NCBI RefSeq assembly: GCF_032854445.1
Contig: NC_088298.1
Span: 1,041,474-1,105,473, forward strand
Source of the DNA: Liolophura sinensis
Taxonomy: Eukaryota > Mollusca > Polyplacophora > Chitonida > Chitonidae
Reading direction: 5' to 3'
DNA length: 64,000 nt
A model generated the notes under the pieces. The model had not been told where the DNA came from. It worked only from the letters and a program-made list of their open reading frames with translations, and searched no databases. Shown in pieces: positions 1-10,744 of the stretch. Position numbers and translations under genes: made by a program. The stretch's first letter is position 1. Each line of letters opens with the position of its first letter.

Positions 1-2
1 AT

Positions 3-55
3 TGGATTGGAGTTTTGTGATGTACTAAAAATATTTCACCTACACGACGGTGGCA
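3..55 (-). mobile_element. SINE 3'-body fragment
   Basis: The stretch reads like the tail-side end of the SINE seen complete at 17864-18142, in reverse orientation: the 'ttgattgg-gtttt' start, 'aatatttcacctacacgacggtgg' core and spacing agree. It is cut off at the window edge and after about 53 bases. The rest of the same SINE may resume at about 292. Confidence 0.5.
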
Positions 56-271
56 CATGATGCACTCAAAAAACTAATCTGCTCAATTTAAGAGAAAGTC
101 TGTTGTCTGAATGATGCTAGAATGTATTCTGCAATTGCAGCAGATTATTCTGTTAAATGTAACACACGCATTCTATTAATTCAGAATAAAGACTGTATTA
201 GACGAACGGAATGTTATGTTGAATATCTATATTGTGTTATAATTACAGAATATATTCTAATTTAAAATTAA

Positions 272-620
272 TTTGGAATTTATTTTTTCAGCTAATATTA
301 TTCTGGGTGGAAGAAACCCGAGTGTTCCCATTGGAAAGTTACATCCACGCACATTCCCACGTGTGAATAGATACGAACATATTGGAGAAAGACAAGTGGC
401 CTTCGCAGATGGCCACACGAGCCCCGGGGAAAGGCACGCATTCACTGTCCAACCCAAAGCATTCCCTATCAAACTCACGCCTTCCCTGGCCAATTCACGC
501 ATATCCTGTCCAACTCACACATTACCTGACCAATTCACACATTTCCTGCCCAACCCACGTATTCCCTGTCCAAGACCGGGATCGAACCAACATCTCCAGT
601 AAAGCTATCGAATTACATTA
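272..620 (-). mobile_element. Degenerate tRNA-derived SINE, expanded inside
   Basis: Bases 292-330 resemble the SINE body ('ctgggtgg-agaaacccg'). Near 558-570 the reverse complement reads like a tRNA B box (ggttcgatccc). Between them sits a 20-21-bp minisatellite. With the fragment at 3-55 this may be one old SINE opened by about 240 bp of other DNA. The long open frames here come from the repeat and are not taken as genes. Confidence 0.35.
437..567. repeat. Minisatellite, period 20-21 bp, about 6 units
   Basis: Consecutive units share 'ttccctgtccaactcacgc' with substitutions (for example cattccctatcaaactcacg, cttccctggccaattcacgc). It lies inside the SINE remnant. Confidence 0.8.
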
Positions 621-944
621 TACTTCGCCAGCCACCAGATAAATACTTCCTCACCAAAACAGCACCAATTCACAGGACATACTTTATTGTCATCAACTGC
701 ATATATATCAAATATAGTTTGTATAAAAATAGTTTGGTAAAATGATGTCGGGTTTAATCTTGATTCAATGTGTATATGTAACAGAAAATGGTAAATGACG
801 TCAGATTGAAACCCTTTTATTTGGTGCAATGTGTTTGTATCAAAGACAATTGTAACATAATATCGATTTGATTAGATATTTGCTATTTGATACAGCACAT
901 TCGATATGTGCGGAATGTCTTTCAATGGTGGTAAAGAAAATTAT

Positions 945-1695
945 GTCAAAAATTCTTTCGCTACTGCTTGTCTTGTATGCATATAGCATTGTGTATCATA
1001 TACATTACTGATGCTTCGGCTACTGCTTGTCTTGTATAATGCTTCGGCTACTGCTTGTCTTGTATGGATATAGCATTATGTATCATATACATTGCTGATG
1101 CTTTGGCTACTGCGTGGCATGTATGCATGTAGCAGTATGTATCGTATACATTACTGATGCCTTGGTTACTGCCTGGCATGTATGCATGTAGTATTATGTA
1201 TCGTATACATTACTGACGCTTTGGCTACTGCCCGGCTTGTATGCATGTAGCATTATGTATCGTATACATTACTGATGCTCTGGCTACTGCCTGGCTTGTA
1301 TGCATGTAGCATTATGTATCGTATACATTACTGATGCTTTGGTTACTGCCCGGCTTGTATGCATGTAGTATTCTGTATCGTATACATTACTGACGCTTTG
1401 GCTACTGCCCGTCTTGTATGCATGTAGCATTATATATCGTATACATTACTGATGCTCTGGCTACTGCCTGGCTTGTATGCATGTAGCATTATGTATCGTA
1501 TACATTACTGATGCTTTGGCTACTGTCTGGCTTGTATGCATGTAGTATTATGTATCGTATACATTACTGACGCTTTGGCTACTACCTGGCCTGTATGCAT
1601 GTAGTATTATGTATCGTATACATTACTGACGCTTTGGCTACTGCCCGTCTTGTATGCATGTAGCATTATGTGTCATATACATTACTGATGCTCAT
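945..1695. repeat. Satellite, 61-bp monomer, about 12 copies
   Basis: Monomers run from 'tactgatgctttggctactg' to 'tatgtatcgtatacat'. The first units are shortened or irregular (a cut copy near 1020-1045). From about 1202 they are regular 61-mers. Monomer starts GACGCTTTGG, GATGCTCTGG and GATGCTTTGG occur in that order twice (1202-1384 and 1385-1567), giving a 183-bp higher-order repeat. No coding potential is seen. Confidence 0.9.
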
Positions 1696-1774
1696 AAACA
1701 ACCTCACACCAAAAGATAATCAGACAAAAATTAAACCACCTTACACGAGAAGAACAATGAGTTCCGCCGAGATA

Positions 1775-2385
1775 AACTGCAAGAACCACTTTACACAAAA
1801 TCACCCGAGATAAACCACTTTACACAAGATCACCAGAGATAAACCACTTTACACGAGTTGATCACCAGAGATAAACCACTTTACACAAGATCACCATAGA
1901 TAAACCACTTTACACAAGATCACCAGATAAACCACTTTACATAAGATCACCAGAAATAAACCACCTTACATAAGATCACAAGAGATAAACCACTTTACAC
2001 GAGATCACAAGAGATAAACTGCTTTGCACAAGATCACCATAGATAAACCACTTTACACAAGATCACCAGAGATAAACCACTTTACACAAGAAGATACCCG
2101 AGATAAACCACTTTACACGAGTAGATCACCAGAGATAAACCACTTTACACAAGATCACCATAGATAAACCACTTTACACAAGATCACCAGAGATAAACCA
2201 CCTTACATAAGATCACAAGAGATAAACCACTTTACACGAGATCACAAGAGATAAACTGCTTTGCACAAGATCACCACATATAAACCATTTACACAAGATC
2301 GCCAGAGGTAAACCACTTTACACAAGAAGATCATCAGAGATAAACTACTTTACACAAGATCACCAGCGATAAACCACATAAAAAA
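1775..2385. repeat. Satellite, about 29-bp monomer, about 20 copies
   Basis: The monomer is 'gataaaccactttacacaag' plus 'atcaccaga'. Variant monomers (acacgagt-gatcacc; aaactgctttgcac) recur in the same order at about 1851-2040 and 2117-2275, so the array has a higher-order period of roughly 237-266 bp. It directly follows the 61-bp satellite, from which it is unrelated in sequence. Confidence 0.88.
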
Positions 2386-3427
2386 GGACCGTCTCTGAAA
2401 CCACTTATACATGGGAAATCTCCAAAAACACGTGGAATTACCAGAGCTGTTTTCGTACACGACGCTCATATTCTCACACAGGGATATGAGAATACAAATT
2501 ACCTTGACATAGCCGATATCTTCCTACATTTCTCCTTCTCCATCATTTTAGAAATATTTGTCGATATGATAACATTAACTTACACCGACATTCCCCCAAA
2601 AAGAAAGTTGGTTTCCTCGCTACAGATGGAAGTCCATTCTATGGCAGTCAAAGAGCAGTTATCCTTACGTTTTGATCTTTGCCTCAACATTCACACAGTT
2701 ACTTCCCTTGTCACAGGTACAATAAGTACTTTGTGTAGGCAGGCATACCTCCTATATATGGGGTATGCCTTTATAGGTATATAACATCACATGACATTTG
2801 CCTATATCTAGATCTTACATTAAATTGTCTCAACATACCAGAGGTAATCAGACGCTGACGAATGTTAAATGCGGTCACAATGAATTAGCGTGTACCAGCA
2901 GTTCCAAAAAGTTTATATAGGTTTAATTTTGGATATCACTACATGGATAACTTTACGAAATAGTATAAAAATCTTTCTTGCATACATAAAAAGAAAAAAG
3001 AATTGAATTTTAAATGAAGGCTGGAGATAATCTGAAAGTAGAAATCTGAGATTATTTACACATTCACCACAAATGTACATGCAAATGTATGCGTTCATAG
3101 CCAGATGAACTGCTTTTAAAAAGACTGACTTAACCCACTCCCCCCCCCCCAAAAAAAATTCCCTTCTTTGCCCCCCGACCTCTGTTCATGCAGTTATTAA
3201 TCAGAGTACCGGCGACCGTGGTTTGGGAGAAAGCAGAACAATCTTGCTAGGAAGGAGTAAATTCTTTCCCCACAGGACTTCTTTGCTTGGTCTGTCAAAT
3301 TAAACAGAAGCATAATATAAATAAATAAACAATAAACTGATAATTATATCTTGGTTTTCAACAGGGTACTGAATTACTGACATACACACTGAGGACAGGT
3401 GCCCATGTGGATTCATTAGCTGACCGA
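2386..3427. other. No gene recognised
   Basis: AT-rich DNA with short chance open frames only. A C10A8 homopolymer junction lies at about 3140-3160. I see no repeat, RNA gene or supported exon. Confidence 0.6.
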
Positions 3428-3594
3428 TTATTTCAGCGAAGAATCTTGCATTCTCCACAACTTCTCTGGGCCAACGATTTTGCTGTTCTGAAGTTCAGTA
3501 GCAATGGTCTCGGTATCGGTCAGTTTCACAGCAGTGTCAAAAATTTCAGCAGCATCGCTGACAGATTCACTGACCTGTACTGGAGCAAAGTGTA
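3428..3594 (-). CDS. Possible terminal exon of an unidentified host gene
   Basis: On the minus strand a pyrimidine-rich stretch ending 'ctaatag' precedes about 55 open codons ending in TAA. The peptide (VHFAPVQVSESVSD, then DAAEIFDTAVKLTDTET, ending MQDSSLK) is amphipathic, looks like real protein and has codon-like periodicity. I do not recognise the family. The donor exon at 4453 ends in a different phase from what this exon needs, so at least one exon between them would be required if they belong together. An overlapping plus-strand frame is less convincing. Confidence 0.3.
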
Positions 3595-4452
3595 CTATTA
3601 GAACAGAAAAACATGTAGTTTAATTTTGCTAAATCCATTTCAACGAATCAGGTTTGCATACATTCTTTATCTACTTTAATGTGGACCGTGTATATTGCCT
3701 TTACCTCATGCATCTGAACTTGTTTCCTATATCATGGCTACCGTGTATTTTTCTACCATGTGCATGTTTTTCAATTAGAACTTAAAGAACAAGCCACCAA
3801 TCTGACTGGAGTGTTAGTCACAGTTAAAACCCTCAATATAAAGTACTTTAAAACACAGATTGCTCCACAAGAACACAGATGTATGTGGTCGTCTCCAGAG
3901 CTTCCTTCTTAAATTTCTTGGGACGTATGTCGTGAGCGTGTAACGGTAGCTGGGGTGCTCCCTTCAATCGCTACACTGTAATAACTGCTAAAGTTTTACA
4001 TGTTCAAGGTGTGTTTATTTTTCATATACATGCATGGATTTATTTTACAAATACCTGCAGCGTTTTATAAATACTTACAGTTTTGTATAACTGATTTCAA
4101 CTGATGCTTCTGTTCTTCTGGGAGCCTTTGAGGCATGAAGTGGCGGATGCTGTTCACGTGCGCTTTTACATGAAAGATGCTTCCAATTCAGCAATGCAAA
4201 GTATGCCACACGTGAGAAATTTCACCATTATCTTGCCAAAGATCGATGGTTTCTTATGGCAGATTAGTTGCACTCTCCCCCACCCCCTCCAATAAAAGCG
4301 ATTACCATGATGTGTAAGGTGAAAAAATCTTGAGAATGGCGGTAAACAACCATCTAACCAAAAATTATATGTTAATTTCCGTTGATCTTTATTATAACAT
4401 GCAAAATAATTTGTATCCCTAGTTTTTCTTTTGTTAATTAGATTTAACTCAC
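3595..4452. other. Intron-like or intergenic, nothing recognised
   Basis: AT-rich with no supported exon. If the flanking minus-strand exons belong to one gene, this is intronic and should hide one small exon. Confidence 0.4.
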
Positions 4453-4545
4453 CGTGGCAAACAAGTGACCGTCTGATCTAGACTTCATGAGATCGTAGTC
4501 GCTGTTTACTGGCTTAACCTGACTGCTAAATGTCTGCCGGCCATC
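4453..4545 (-). CDS. Possible internal exon of an unidentified host gene
   Basis: On the minus strand an open stretch encoding TFSSQVKPVNSDYDLM then KSRSDGHLFAT ends exactly at a strong donor (ACG|gtgagt). An upstream 'ggccggcag' could be its acceptor. I cannot name the family. It may belong to the same gene as the exon ending at 3428. Confidence 0.27.
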
Positions 4546-4676
4546 AACCAATACATGAGAAGGACATGTATTGGTTGTATACATTGTTGCATAAAAACAT
4601 AATTGTTTGTGGTTTAACGCCATGGTTGCATAGGTGATTGTATAGGTGGCTGTACTCAACCCCTATTGAAATAAAT

Positions 4677-4830
4677 CACCCCTCTTGAAACAATTACTTC
4701 AAGAAGGGTTGCATTTGAAACCCCTAATGAAATAATATGACATTAGGGGTTGCACTTCCAACTGCCGTTGCAACCCCTATTGAAAAAATATTTCACTGTA
4801 CAATGACAGTATTTCAATTGGGGCTGCGAC
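4677..4830. repeat. Cluster of three AACCCC-armed hairpins
   Basis: Three adjacent inverted repeats share arms built on 'aacccctattgaaat': 4678-4708 (cttgaa/ttcaag arms), 4719-4751 (aacccctaatg paired with cattaggggtt, 11 bp perfect) and 4767-4830 (gttgcaacccctattgaaa against tttcaattggggctgcgac). A fourth is at 5336-5394. They look like a small foldback repeat family. Confidence 0.75.
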
Positions 4831-5159
4831 GGCAACCTTTATTAAAGTAAAGAAGATTTATTTCAATGAGACACTTTTGCGCATACTCTACTCGCCATTT
4901 GAAACAGTTAACACCTTTGTAATGTTATAGTTTCAAAGGCATTATCTCTCTAATTGATAGAATACCATGTACTCAAAATATCAGAAACTGTTTTATTTCT
5001 ACAACTATTTTGAGTTGTTGATGATTTTTCCACGACACGTTAGCGGCATTGGGGAGGGGTGGCTTAAATATTACTGAAAATCCTGCTTTATGGTAGTTTT
5101 GCTCTGAATTCAGTGTAACATGTAGGGACCTCATAAATCTGATTCAAGAGACTTCTGAT

Positions 5160-5312
5160 CAGTGCTATCTTGAGTTCAAGCCCAACTCACGTTGGCTTTC
5201 TTTCCGGTTGTACGTCGGCAATCTGCGGATGGTCGTGGGTTTCCCCCAGACTCTGTCCGGTTTCCTCCCACAATAATAATGGCTGTCGTCGTATAAGTGA
5301 AATAATATCTAT
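5160..5312 (+). mobile_element. SINE, 5'-truncated and diverged
   Basis: From 'gagttcaagcccaac' through 'tgcggatggtcgtggg' to 'gtcgtcgtataagtgaaat' it follows the body of the SINE at 17864. The tRNA-like head upstream of the B box is missing and there is no poly-A tail, so this is an old copy. Confidence 0.7.
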
Positions 5313-5335
5313 AAAAGTGAGCACAGCTTTGCGAG

Positions 5336-5394
5336 CGCAACCCCTACTGAAGTAATTGTTTCAGCAGGCGTAATTTACTTCCATGGGGGTTGCG
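5336..5394. repeat. Fourth AACCCC-armed hairpin
   Basis: cgcaacccc at the left pairs with ggggttgcg at the right around an AT-rich centre. It is the same arm sequence as in the cluster at 4677-4830. Confidence 0.65.
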
Positions 5395-5764
5395 ACATCC
5401 CCTCACCAGGTTTCCCTACCGATCCCTCCTGATATTCCCATAACCCTTCATGCCCATGACCTCCCATTAGCGGGGCAAACCTCCGTCGTACCGGTCACAG
5501 GTCAGCTCTGAAACACAAATTTTGTTTATATAACATCTTCAATGTTTTCACCTGATCAGCCAAATACATTAGCGAGTGAGTGAGGCTTTTAGGCTGTATG
5601 ATTAGCAGTTCAGTATCCGTCTTGCAAGACATCCTAATAATTCGTGGTCTACTGTCAATGCGGAACTCTGGCTAACATATATGATCCCATCTCAACCTAA
5701 GGTTATGCATGTGGCCACTTCACAACCTCAGTGTCAGCTTTGGGTTGATAAAAATGCCAGGTTG

Positions 5765-8700
5765 TTTCCCGACTGGCGTATGTTATGATTATAATGGTAA
5801 GGGCTGTTCGGGCTTGCGCTGCAAATTTCCACACAAGTGCAGTAATTGTGGTCACTGCCACCCACAGTCTCAGTGCAGTGCTTTTCGTTTCTCACATAAC
5901 ACGAAACAAGCCACCCAACAAACTGTTTCAAATGATAAAACGTCCATTTTGTGTAGACATTCTACATTACAGGCTAAGGAACTACCCACTTTCAGGCATC
6001 AAACAAGAGTTACTTCAAGGTTTCCGATCTGGATTCATTTTGTGCTATACTGGGCATAGAAACTCCAAAGAATCACTTAACTTCGGCAAGGGAGAATACA
6101 GATCAAGTTTAAAAAATAACAAATAAAGAAACAGAAATGAGAAAAATAGCTTGCCCATTTATGAATCGACAGATTAACACTCTTCGAATTTCCCCACTTG
6201 GTCTTGAAAACAAGGAATCTGGTAAATTTAGGATGATCCATCACTTCCGATATCCACAGGGCGATTCAGTCAAGGATTTTATAGCTCCTAAACTCCGCTA
6301 TGTGGAGTACACAAAATTTGATAGGGCCGTGGACATTATTCAACAGCTAGGAATCGGTTGTATATTTGCTAAGGCAGATATTGAGTCAGCCTTTCGCCTG
6401 TTACCAGTTTCCACTGGCGACTTTGATCACCTTGGTTTCAAATTTAATGACTTTTACTGTGTTGAAAAATGCATGACGATGGGATACTCTATTTCTTGCT
6501 CTATTTTTGAAAAAATTGCTACGTTTTTAGAGTGGAATATTGACCATAGACATCCTACGGAGTACAAGATTCATTACATTGATTGTTTGATTGGAGATAG
6601 GACTCTTTCAGAATGTCAGCATTTGTCTGACGCATTTTTAACTGAATGTTGAAAACTCCTTGTGCCAATTGCTAAAGGAAAGACAATGGGTTCTACTACA
6701 TATATCCAATTTCTGGTTCTGCAGCTTGATACTGAGGCTATGCTTGTCCTGGGAGTAAGGTATCTAAAACTTGTGAGAAAATATTTGTTTTGCTGTCGAT
6801 GAAAAAGGTGCAGCTTCGACATATTCAATCACTCATGGGCTCCCTGAATTTTGTCTGTTGGGCAATAATACCCCGGGCCTTCTGTTGTAATTGTAATTGT
6901 AATTCTTTATTTGTTTATTGAAGATTTCCCACGGCTCTATAGCCACGATGGGGATCTTCTCAACATAACATCAACGTATTTACACCAACATAGAAAACAA
7001 AGAGTACAAATGACATGTACATGTACAGAATAAGGTGATGGGAACAAAGAAAGATCAAAATCAAATCATATTACTGCTGGGCTTGGATAGTGAATCTATT
7101 GGACATGCTTATAAAATTATGTACAGATTTTAAGATCAACTGATTATTATTCACGCTTAGTTCAGGTGAACCAAATAAGAGTAAAGTACAAATGTGTTTA
7201 GAACAACTAGTCAAAAATACAGAAGGGTGATCTCCAGGAGATATAATTCTAAAGATGCTTGACGGCTTATAGACCTTGCTTGACGGCTTATAGACCTTGC
7301 AATGGGATTAGTTCGACCTAACCACTTTATCAGGTTAACACTGGGGTTAAGGATGATCTCTGTATGTGGTTACAATTTTTTTAGGGATTTAATGGTAAGT
7401 GTACATTCAGCGACAGATTTTGGTTGACATTTGATTAGTTACAAATTTTCACGGATACCGCGGGAGGGGGGGGCGGGGTGCTGGGGTATTTATTTTGCTG
7501 GTAGCTGGTCTCAGGGATGTTGGCCTTCTGATTGGTTGAAATTGGGTGTGGGCTCGGACATTACGTTTCTGGAGTTTTTGCCCCAGGTCTTTTGTCCATA
7601 ATTATCTGGGGTGACAAGCTGCGAGACAAGAAGCTAATTGTAAGATCTGACAATACAGCGGTTGTAGCCATTCTAAATTCTCACACATCCAAATCTAAAC
7701 GAGTGATGCGCTTTTTGCGGTGCCACCACGTCAATTTAACGGTAAAAGGTATGCATATTGGTGGGCGGAATAACCACATTGCTGATGCTTTATCCCGTTC
7801 ACAGTGGTCCCGTTTCTGCAATCTGGCATCGGGCGGTGTTTAGCGCACTCCATTGCCACCCTCAGTTTGGCCTCTCTTCAGGGTGAGGTAGATCGTTTGA
7901 TGTGCGCCTCAATGCCTGAAAACGCCAAACGAGTTTGCAGAACAGGGGATCGAGTTTTATCTGCATTTTGAAAGGAGTATAATCTTCCGGAGGAATGGTT
8001 TGTGCCCATTTAGCTGCAAAAACTTGCGCCTAGTACAGCATCCACTTATTTATCAGCTCTGTCTTACCGGCATAAAACCGCAGAGTGGACAGACAACTGA
8101 ATATTTCATTGTCCGGAAAATGCTCGGAGGCATGCGTAAGCGTAGTCAATCTAAAGACGCGCGCTCCAGTTACACTTGGTATTTTGAGTTAACTCCCCTA
8201 TGCTTTACACCATTTTGGCCAGAATACGAACCCATGCTTTATAAGGCAGCCTTCAGTTTATCATTTTTCGGTTTTCTCAGAGTCGGCGAACTAGCATACA
8301 CGACCGCTGCTAATGCAAAGCACCCACATAAACAGGGGGACATCCAGGTTTTACAGGGACCACAAGGCAGTTATCTCCAAGTGGTTATCGTTTTTCTAAG
8401 ACTGACCAGTGTGGGCCATCAATAGCGCTACATATTACGACTTTACCAGACTCACATTTATGCCCTGTGAAAGCAATTTTGAATTACTCCACACAGCGCC
8501 CCGCTCATGCTGAGAATTTTGAGAGTCATTTGAATGGTTCTCCTTCGACAGCGTACCAATTTTCTGTTGTATTGGGTAAGGCCATTCGTTTTTTTTAGGC
8601 ATTGCGTCAACTCATTTTAAAACCCATCGCATCGGGACGTGTACCACAGCTTGTATGAATGGGATATCTCCTGATGTCAAACCAAACATACTAGTTATCC

Positions 8701-8830
8701 ATTTGGGATCGAACAATTTAACGCCGTGTGGAGATTTATATCACGATATTACGGCAACTCTGAGTTGTATTAAATTACTTCTCCCTAAAGGCATGATTAT
8801 CTGGACATTCTTACACGGTTGTACTGGCAT
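5765..8830 (+). mobile_element. DIRS-like (tyrosine-recombinase) retroelement fossil
   Basis: Parts in order: a Cys/His cluster of the nucleocapsid-like type (CYDYN...CKFPHKC...HPQSQC) near 5780-5880; reverse transcriptase near 6140-6650 with KFRMIHH, ADIESAFRLLPV and MGYSISC; an RNase H segment near 7450-7840 ending HIADALSRSQWSRF; a tyrosine-recombinase-like segment near 7980-8640 (FGFLRVGEL); and an SGNH-hydrolase-like tail (LVIHLGSNNL) near 8655-8830. This order is that of DIRS/Ngaro-type elements, which integrate with a tyrosine recombinase and lack classical LTRs and integrase. It is broken in many places (roughly six or more) and carries another insertion at about 6884-7445, so it is an old fossil. 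Terminal repeats were not resolved. Confidence 0.8.
6884..7445 (-). mobile_element. LINE/SINE 3' fragment nested in the DIRS-like fossil
   Basis: Read on the minus strand the segment ends with 'caaataaag' followed by three 'aattac' repeats, the kind of short tandem tail made by non-LTR retrotransposons. It falls between the RT and RNase H segments of the host element, whose peptide similarity stops before and resumes after it. The 5' end is truncated and no coding region is left, so the family is not named. Confidence 0.55.
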
Positions 8831-8869
8831 GGAGACCGGGATCTGCGAGCGGGGGATCGACCCTAGTGG

Positions 8870-9070
8870 TATAGGGAACAGGGGTTCTGGCGCACCCCCC
8901 CCCCCACCCCTTGAGGCCCTCCCCATACCAAATAGAGGTTCCCAGCCCCCATTCCCTACCCTGCTTCTGGGGGGTAGTATACACAATGCCGTTTCTGGCG
9001 CACCCTCCCCTTGGGGCCCTCCCCATAACAAATAGAGGCTCCCACCCCCCTTTCCCTGCTTCCCCAGCCA
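8870..9070. repeat. GC-rich motif, two tandem copies, third copy at 23.94 kb
   Basis: Two units of about 90 bp each contain 'tctggcgcaccc', 'ggccctccccata' and 'aaatagaggttcccag'. The reverse complement of 23930-24012 carries the same blocks in the same order. The long open frames over this stretch are products of the repeat. Confidence 0.7.
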
Positions 9071-9429
9071 AGGCGTACACGCTTATTTACAAGTCTAGCC
9101 TACACACACACACATTGATATGAGGCGACCTAGTTGGCATTTAATAGATAAGGCGTATAGTCTATATATAGGCCGACTGTGTTGTACAACAGGGTGATTC
9201 AGCTGATTTTCTCCCCAGGATAGGGCTTAAACTACGGGTTTTTATGAAAAATAAATGTGACAGGCTTTTTCAGCGTATCTTGTTTGATAAGATCCAGTAT
9301 TTTTTTAGGAGGATTGAAGATATTTTGTTTATGCGGAAAAGTCCTTCCAATTTAGCCCATGTTTCGTGGGTCGTGGGATATAGCTCAGTCGGCTGACAAG
9401 AGGTGGGAAAGGCGCTGTGTGTAAGGGGT
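9071..9429. other. No gene; weak tRNA-like A box
   Basis: Around 9376-9390 'atagctcagtcggctgac' matches a pol III A box, and 'gctcaaatccgg' near 9468 is B-box-like. The spacing is stretched by a palindrome between them, so this is at best a degraded SINE head. Confidence 0.3.
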
Positions 9430-9511
9430 GTATTCATATACTGCATATATAAGGGGATGTTTGCTAGCTCAAATCCGGATTTGGTCTCCTGTATATGTAG
9501 TATATGAATAC
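9430..9511. repeat. Palindrome with 20-bp arms
   Basis: gtattcatatactgcatata at 9430-9449 pairs with tatatgtagtatatgaatac at 9492-9511 (19 of 20 bases). The loop holds a smaller palindrome, aaatccggattt. Confidence 0.8.
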
Positions 9512-9641
9512 ATTACCTGCATATGGCGCCGGGCTGTACGCACTTCTAAGGAATCTCTGCAACTTTCGACAGTTTCGGAGGCAGAGGGACCTTACCAAGG
9601 GGTGTTGTAGATGGCCCAAAGGTAGTGGGATGTGTCAGCGC

Positions 9642-9712
9642 CAATTACCCCCCCTAACGGCGGGTGGCTAGCGCAAAAAATCCGGAGCCCGCCGTTAGGG
9701 TGGTGATTAATT
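9642..9712. repeat. Inverted repeat with a perfect 13-bp GC-rich stem
   Basis: ccctaacggcggg at 9652-9664 pairs perfectly with cccgccgttaggg at 9688-9700. Outside it, 'ccaattacc' and 'ggtgattaattgg' extend the pairing imperfectly. It could be a MITE or a transposon tip; no target duplication was found. Confidence 0.7.
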
Positions 9713-9899
9713 GGTAACAAGTTGAGCTATAAACCAGGCCTTTTGCTTTTTTGGACCATGGGCTCGTGCCCCACACTGGGCAGATTTTTTTTTACCCCCC
9801 GTCCAACTGGGCGGGCAATCCAGCCAACGGGCAAAATTTTGAATCAACATTTTTTTTACGGCTAGTCCCAGCCCACAGGCCAGTACACTGTTTCAAAGT

Positions 9900-10640
9900 G
9901 TATTAACATCATATGTATGTATACTAGATTGTGAATATTTTTCTAACATGTAAGTTTTCAAAGTGTATTCATATATGTATTCAGATAACAGAAATGATGT
10001 TTGACATGCACTACTGTGTCACTGTGCCAAAAGTTAATTTCTCGACATAGATATGTGACTGATAGTACATGTATTTGAATTGTTTCTTGTTTTGTTTTTT
10101 TTTATTTTACAAAGTTTATTTCTACCTACTTCGCTGCTAAAATCGTATGGTGATTGGTGACACTACTCTTTTTAGTGAGTGACAGTCACAGATTCAGTGG
10201 TGATAATTTTGCCTGTTCTCAGTCTCAGTTGTAAGAGCTATGTATACTGTATTCTCATTTGGTTCCATTGCATTTTAATGTAAAGTAGTGTAACTGTGAG
10301 TGACATGCACCTGCTGTGCCAAATTACAATGCATTTTGATTGTTTTCCTTTTATATGTATTTTTGTGTATTTTAATGTTCACAGTTTTTTTATTTCTACC
10401 TCCCTATTCACAGCATTCACACTTGAACTGTCAGAACTGCTGTGCCAAATTGCCATTGTTTTCCTTGCATCTGTATTGAATTGTGTATTTTACAGTTCAA
10501 TTTGTTTTTCTACCTCCTGTTTCACACTTGGTTGTCCAAAGCATAACAGATTGTAACCTTACATAGTTTAATATAAAATTTATGTACTCTTTTTAGTGAT
10601 TCGCACTCAGTGTCTGTCATTGGTGGGAAAAGTGTGATAT
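9900..10640. repeat. Diverged direct repeats, AT/T-rich
   Basis: A block reading 'gacatgcac-ctgctgtgcc', 'ttgttttcctt', then 'ttatttctacctcc' occurs about three times (near 9990-10130, 10295-10405, 10435-10515). 'cttttta-gtga-tgacagtcac' also recurs. No protein is supported. Confidence 0.5.
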
Positions 10641-10744
10641 ATTGGGTGTAAACTGTCAATTTCTTGGGGTCCAATAGTAATACATTATTTCCAGGGATAT
10701 AATAGCAATTAAAGCCATTAAAATGCCTTGATTTTCAATGATAC

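Noticed and set aside
945-2385. CRISPR-like array
   Set aside because: Repeats are contiguous monomers without unique spacers, in a eukaryotic genome; these are satellites.
3407-3601. Plus-strand ORF of 64 codons
   Set aside because: The minus strand of the same segment has a better acceptor and more protein-like sequence.
8655-9123. Several Pro/Gly-rich ORFs on both strands
   Set aside because: Beyond the end of the DIRS-like fossil they come from the duplicated GC-rich motif and homopolymers.
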